DNA from: VGRW01 sp031396695
GTDB lineage: Bacteria > Myxococcota_A > UBA9160 > SZUA-336
NCBI GenBank assembly: GCA_031396695.1
Contig: JANNLG010000091.1
Coordinates: 5,926 to 69,925 of the forward strand
Length of the DNA stretch: 64,000 nucleotides
Direction: 5' to 3'
Shown: in pieces, positions 60,284-64,000 of the stretch
How positions within the stretch are numbered: position 1 is the first letter of the stretch
How the letters are laid out: each line of letters begins with the position of its first letter
Made by a program: the position numbers and the translations under genes
The notes under the pieces: model-generated
What the model was told of the DNA's origin: nothing
The model's database searches: none
The model's input: only the letters and a program-made list of their open reading frames with translations

Positions 60284-61789
60284 TCAGCTCCCGGCGGCCT
60301 TCGTGACCAGGCGAGTGGTCGAGCGGCCCTCGACCAGCGGGACGAGCTCGACTCGGCCGCCCCATTTTTGGACGACGTCCCAGCCGACCACGTCGCGCTT
60401 GGTCTTGTAGTCGGCGCCCTTGGTGAGCACGTCGGGGCGGAGCGCGCGAATCAGTTGGAGCGGCGTCTCCTCATCGAACAGCACCACCGCGTCGACACAT
60501 TCCAGTGACGCCAGAATCTGCGCGCGGTCGTGCTCGCTCTGCAGCGGCCGGCCCGCTCCCTTCAGCCGGCGCACCGATGCGTCCGTGTTCACGCCCACGA
60601 TCAGCGCTTCGCCGAGCGCGCGCGAGCGCTCGAGATAGCGCACGTGACCGAGGTGCAGGATGTCGAAGCAGCCGTTGGTGAACACGACCGAGCGGCCCTG
60701 CGCGCGCAGGCGCGCGGCCAGCTCGGCCGCTTGCGCGCGGGTCGCGACTTTCTCGTGCGAGCGCGCGCTCTTCGCGCCGAGCTCGGCCAGGATTTCCTGA
60801 CCCGAAACCGTGGCGGCGCCGAACTTCCCGACCTTCACGCCCGCCGCGATGTTCGCGAGCCAGGCGGCCTCGGCGATCTCGGCGCCCGCAGCGAGCGCGA
60901 GCGCGACGGCGGCCGCGACCACGTCGCCCGCGCCGGTCACGTCCATCAGTTCGCGCGGGCGCGCGGAGATCTCGAGCAGCTCACCTCCGCGCGAGCCGAG
61001 CAACATGCCCGCCTGTCCGCGCGTGACGAGCGCGTGCGCGACGTCGAGCTCTTTGGTCATGCGCAACGCCGCCGCCGCCACGTCGTCGACATTCGCGAGT
61101 CGAACGCCGGCGAACGCAGCCGCTTCGCGCAGATTCGGTTTGATCACGGTCGCGCCGCGGTAGACCTCCCACGGCAAGCCCTTCGGATCGACCACCACGG
61201 GTTTGCCGCCAGCGGCCGCGATGGCGGCGCGACAGACAGCGGGCGTGAGCACGCCCTTGGCGTAGTCGGACAGGATCAGCGCGTCCGCCTTGCGCACCGC
61301 GGCGACGACGCGCGCGCACAGGCGCTTCTCGAGCGCGGGCGAGAGGCTCGCGATGGTCTCGCGGTCGAGCCGGATCACCTGCTGGCGGCGCGCGACGATG
61401 CGCGTCTTGCGCGTGGTGACCCGTTCCCGGTCGGCGAGAATTCCCGGCGACGGAATGCCGAGGCTCTCGGCCTCGCCGCGGAACAGCGCGCCGTCTGCGT
61501 CCTCGCCGATCGCCGTGCACAGGCTCGCGCGCGCGCCGAGCGCGACGAGCGACTTGGCGACGTTCGCCGCGCCGCCGAGCATGAACTCCTCGCGCTCGAC
61601 CGCGAGCACCGGCACCGGTGCCTCGGGCGAGATCCGCTCGACCTCGCCGATCACGTAGGCGTCGAGCGTCGCGTCGCCGACCACGACCACGCGCCGACCG
61701 ACCATCGCGGCGAGCAGCTCGCGCATGCGCGCGACCGGCGGCTCGCGGAACTCGCCGAACGGCGGCGGACTCGTCTTGCGGCGACTCAC
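60284..61789 (-). CDS. hldE: Bifunctional heptose 7-phosphate kinase / heptose 1-phosphate adenylyltransferase
   Basis: A 501-aa two-domain enzyme. The first ~330 residues are a PfkB-type kinase (FMLGGAANVAKSLVALGA; DVTGAGDVVAAAVALALAAG). Residues ~365-500 are a nucleotidyltransferase with the HxGH motif (FDILHLGHVRYL) and VEGRSTTRLV. It makes ADP-heptose precursor for LPS inner core. Full length. The start is GTG overlapping the TGA of the upstream glycosyltransferase gene. Heptose synthesis supports a Gram-negative envelope. Confidence 0.94.
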   Translation of the reverse strand: MSRRKTSPPPFGEFREPPVARMRELLAAMVGRRVVVVGDATLDAYVIGEVERISPEAPVPVLAVEREEFMLGGAANVAKSLVALGARASLCTAIGEDADGALFRGEAESLGIPSPGILADRERVTTRKTRIVARRQQVIRLDRETIASLSPALEKRLCARVVAAVRKADALILSDYAKGVLTPAVCRAAIAAAGGKPVVVDPKGLPWEVYRGATVIKPNLREAAAFAGVRLANVDDVAAAALRMTKELDVAHALVTRGQAGMLLGSRGGELLEISARPRELMDVTGAGDVVAAAVALALAAGAEIAEAAWLANIAAGVKVGKFGAATVSGQEILAELGAKSARSHEKVATRAQAAELAARLRAQGRSVVFTNGCFDILHLGHVRYLERSRALGEALIVGVNTDASVRRLKGAGRPLQSEHDRAQILASLECVDAVVLFDEETPLQLIRALRPDVLTKGADYKTKRDVVGWDVVQKWGGRVELVPLVEGRSTTRLVTKAAGS

Positions 61790-62568
61790 TCTCCCCTCCC
61801 CCGATACCTGTACCAGATCCGCGCGATCTCGAAGAACGCGACGAAGAAGTCGATCGGTCGCACCTTCGAGCCGGCCACGTCGTGCCAGCGCTCGAGCGGC
61901 AGCTCGTAGACCGCCTCGCGCGCGGGGGGCCGATCGCCCCCGTCGCGCGAACGGATCAGCCGCGCGAGCAGCTCGACGTCGAACGTCCAGTTCACGCCGA
62001 ACGGTGTCTCGAAGATCGCCGCCAGCTGCGGGCTGCGGCGCATAAGCTTCGCGCCGCACTGCGTGTCGTAGATCGGCAGTCCGAGCACCTGGGAGACGGC
62101 CGTCGCGAAGACTCGCCCGAGGTAGTGCCGAACCACGCTGCGCCGCACCGAGCGGCCGAGCAGCTGCACGCGCGCGCCGAACACGAGCTCGATGCCGGGC
62201 AGACGCTCGAGCACGGCCACGAAGCGCGGGATCTCGTCGAGCGGCGTGGCCAGGTCCGCGTCCCAGTAGCCGACGAAGCGCGCGTTCGACTTGAACGCGA
62301 CGCACAGGCCCGCGCGCACGGCCTCGGCCTTGCCCGCGTTGCGCGGCAAGTCGAGCACCGCGAACGCCTCACGATCGCCCGCCTCGAGCTCGCGCAGACG
62401 CACGAGCGTCCCGTCGCTGCTGCCGTCGTTCACGAACAGGAAGCCGATCGACGGGTCGCTCGCGACGCACGCGCGGAACGCAGCCAGATCGAGCCGTTGC
62501 TCCTCGTTGTAGCAGGGCACGACGAGCAGGGTTCGAGGCGGGGACTGCGCGGCGGACGTCAGCGGCAC
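61786..62568 (-). CDS. GT2 glycosyltransferase (ALG5/dolichyl-phosphate-glucose synthase-like)
   Basis: A 260-aa family 2 enzyme. Motifs are VVPCYNEEQRLDLAAF, FLFVNDGSSDGTL, GYWDADLATPLDEIP (DXD) and a basic-rich late segment FDVELLARLI. It resembles polyprenyl-phosphate glucose synthases. It overlaps the hldE start by 4 nt, so the pair is probably co-expressed, and LPS or glycan assembly is a reasonable role. Confidence 0.85.
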   Translation of the reverse strand: MPLTSAAQSPPRTLLVVPCYNEEQRLDLAAFRACVASDPSIGFLFVNDGSSDGTLVRLRELEAGDREAFAVLDLPRNAGKAEAVRAGLCVAFKSNARFVGYWDADLATPLDEIPRFVAVLERLPGIELVFGARVQLLGRSVRRSVVRHYLGRVFATAVSQVLGLPIYDTQCGAKLMRRSPQLAAIFETPFGVNWTFDVELLARLIRSRDGGDRPPAREAVYELPLERWHDVAGSKVRPIDFFVAFFEIARIWYRYRGRGE

Positions 62569-62593
62569 GCCTCCATGCCGCGGAGTCTACCGG

Positions 62594-63298
62594 CTACGCG
62601 CGCGCCGTCAGCACCTGCTTGCGCACAAACCCTGCGACGACCACTCCGCCGAGCAGGAACATCGCCGCCGAGCCGGGCTCGGGGATCGGGTTGTTCGGAA
62701 CCGTCGGGCTTCCGGTTCCCGAGGCACCCGAGAAGCCGAGCGCGCTCGACGACAGCGATTGGTAGCGCACACCGAAGTTCTCGAGCTCGACCGAGCTGAC
62801 CGCCTGGCTGAAGTTCAGCGTCAGCGTAATCACGTCGGATTCGCCGATCGCGAGCCCGCCGCCGCGGCCGCCCGTGCAGTTGTTCCGATTGTTGATCACA
62901 CACAGATCGATCGAGCCGAAGCCGTTCGGGAAGCTTCCGCCGACGTTCACACTGCTGTAGACGCCACTCGAGAGCGATGCGCTGACGACGTCCGGATTGG
63001 TGTCGAACCCGAACGAGCTCACTCGTGAGGTCTCCCACAGCACGGTCGACGTATTCGTGAGCGTGATCTCGAGCACCAACGTGTTGCCGACGATGGACTC
63101 GACCTCGATCAACGCGGACGCTGTCAGGCCGGCGACGTCGCCGCCGTCGATGTTCCCATCGAATTCAACAGTGAAGCTGTCGCCGACGCTGTCGATCGTC
63201 ACCGCGCTGGCCGTGCCCGAGAACGCTCCGAGCGCCAGTGCGCACGCCACGGCGATACCCGTTCGCGAGCCGAAGATTCGAGCAGTCAACCGGCGCAT
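62594..63298 (-). CDS. PEP-CTERM sorted exported protein
   Basis: A 234-aa secreted protein. Residues 1-33 are a signal peptide with cleavage likely after TASA. The body is Ser/Thr/Gly-rich beta structure. The C-terminus is the PEP-CTERM signal: IPEPGSAAMFLLGGVVVAGF, then basic residues. Such proteins are processed by exosortase and displayed on or released from the envelope. No exosortase gene is in the window. The function is unknown. Confidence 0.85.
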   Translation of the reverse strand: MRRLTARIFGSRTGIAVACALALGAFSGTASAVTIDSVGDSFTVEFDGNIDGGDVAGLTASALIEVESIVGNTLVLEITLTNTSTVLWETSRVSSFGFDTNPDVVSASLSSGVYSSVNVGGSFPNGFGSIDLCVINNRNNCTGGRGGGLAIGESDVITLTLNFSQAVSSVELENFGVRYQSLSSSALGFSGASGTGSPTVPNNPIPEPGSAAMFLLGGVVVAGFVRKQVLTARA

Positions 63299-63445
63299 TG
63301 CATCTCCATCGTGGCGGTCGATGCCACAGCGTCAAAGGACGGCAGAAACCTATCACCGGCGGGCTCGACCTCGCAAGCACAGACTGCGAAAAGTCGTTGC
63401 CTCAAGCGAACTTGCCTGCGAGTCGCGAGGCGGACGGGGCCTGCG

Positions 63446-63451
63446 TATGAT
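63446..63451 (+). promoter_or_regulatory. Possible -10 box (TATGAT) of the oxidase-like gene
   Basis: TATGAT lies about 31 nt upstream of the GTG at 63482. No -35 element was found at a normal distance, so support is weak. Confidence 0.3.
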
Positions 63452-63481
63452 CGGCCTTCGACCCGCAGAACGGAGAACCGC

Positions 63482-64000
63482 GTGCCCGAGACCGACGCCT
63501 TCCGCATCGCTACCGAAGCCGCCCTGCGCGAGCGGATCGGCGAACCCAATCCCGCCACGCGCCAGAAACTCTTCGATCACCTCGACGAGCAGATGCGCAG
63601 CTTTCTGGCGAAGTCGCCGTTCTGCCTGCTTGCGACCACCGACCGCGACGGCATGCCCGAGGTGTCGCCGAAGGGCGACGGCCCCGGCTTCGTGCTGCTC
63701 GAGGACGAGCGCACGCTGGTGATCCCGGACCGCAAGGGCAACAAGCTGCTGTTCGGGCTGCAGAACCTGCTCGCGAATCCGCGCGTGGGCCTGATCTTCT
63801 TGGTGCCGGGCACGGACGAGACGCTGCGGGTGAGCGGGCGAGCCGAGCTGCGCGCCGATCCCGAGCTGCTCGCGCGGCTTTCGGCGCGCGGGCAGCCGGC
63901 GCTGCTCGGAATCCGCGTGCGGGTCGAGCGCTGCTTCTTCCACTGCGCGCGCGCGTTCCTGCGCGCGGAGCTGTGGAACCCCGAGCGCTGGCCGGAGCCG
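63482..64000 (+). CDS. Pyridoxamine-5'-phosphate-oxidase-like (MSMEG_1061 type) protein, C-terminus cut off
   Basis: A GTG-started frame, 173 codons visible up to the right edge. The split-barrel fold is indicated by FCLLATTDRDGMPEVSPKGD, VLLEDERTLVIPDRKGNK and NPRVGLIFLVPGTDETLRVS, a typical flavin-binding pattern. Members use FMN, but many have unassigned roles. A TATGAT hexamer lies about 31 nt upstream of the start (63446-63451), with no clear -35. Divergent from the PEP-CTERM gene. Confidence 0.8.
   Translation, partial: MPETDAFRIATEAALRERIGEPNPATRQKLFDHLDEQMRSFLAKSPFCLLATTDRDGMPEVSPKGDGPGFVLLEDERTLVIPDRKGNKLLFGLQNLLANPRVGLIFLVPGTDETLRVSGRAELRADPELLARLSARGQPALLGIRVRVERCFFHCARAFLRAELWNPERWPEP

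Overview
The window is GC-rich and gene-dense, with no intergenic gap above about 230 bases. It looks like a Gram-negative chromosome: RND efflux, HldE heptose synthesis, lipid A-type glycosyltransferases, UppP and a PEP-CTERM protein. Acyl-CoA genes, dioxygenases, a CuA respiratory operon and a Mo/FeS dehydrogenase together suggest a deltaproteobacteria-like lineage (Myxococcota, Desulfobacterota or Binatota). That placement is inference. I saw no rRNA, tRNA, insertion sequence, phage or CRISPR array.

Region 1 (1-6.1 kb and 14.5-28.6 kb) is the most interesting. Five perfect 16-bp palindromes, TATGAC-N4-GTCATA, lie between genes at 4884, 5655, 16199, 18512 and 23362. They border a Crp/Fnr-type regulator gene and the start sites of an acyl-CoA ligase/thiolase/nitroreductase/acyl-CoA dehydrogenase operon, a hemerythrin, a nitroreductase-like pair, a flavin monooxygenase (LLM) gene, an RND pump, a cytochrome b and an ethylbenzene-dehydrogenase-type molybdoenzyme (gamma-beta-alpha-chaperone). 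At four promoters a TANNNT -10 box starts exactly 21 nt from the palindrome, which is the geometry of a class II Crp-type activator centred at -41.5. I infer one local regulon for Mo-dependent oxidation of an unknown substrate, its acyl-CoA processing, and efflux.

Region 2 (6.1-14.4 kb) is a respiratory operon on the minus strand. It has two heme-copper subunit-I-like proteins, a CuA subunit, a small membrane subunit, a SCO fusion, a cytochrome b-ferredoxin-MvhD fusion and a CtaB-DUF420 fusion. Neither subunit I has tyrosine at the usual helix VI position.

Region 3 (28.6-39.5 kb) holds two PhyH-type dioxygenases (one frameshifted), a TylF-type methyltransferase, an isopenicillin-N-synthase-like oxygenase, YqjD/YqjE-like envelope proteins, an amidase, an Hsp70-like ATPase, a DUF7064-like protein and a divergent SelO-like protein.

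Region 4 (39.5-50.2 kb) has a MacB/LolD-type exporter operon, TerC, a CPA2 antiporter with an EIIA domain, citrate synthase translationally coupled to a SET-domain protein, a divergent sirtuin and a glycosyltransferase.

Region 5 (50.2-64 kb) is envelope and export: two ABC-2 exporters (one with a TetR regulator and membrane-fusion lipoprotein), a lipid A-type glycosylation cluster with UppP, HldE with a glycosyltransferase, a PEP-CTERM protein and a truncated pyridoxamine-phosphate-oxidase-like gene. Most neighbouring genes overlap by 4 nt (ATGA/GTGA), so many of these units are probably translationally coupled operons.
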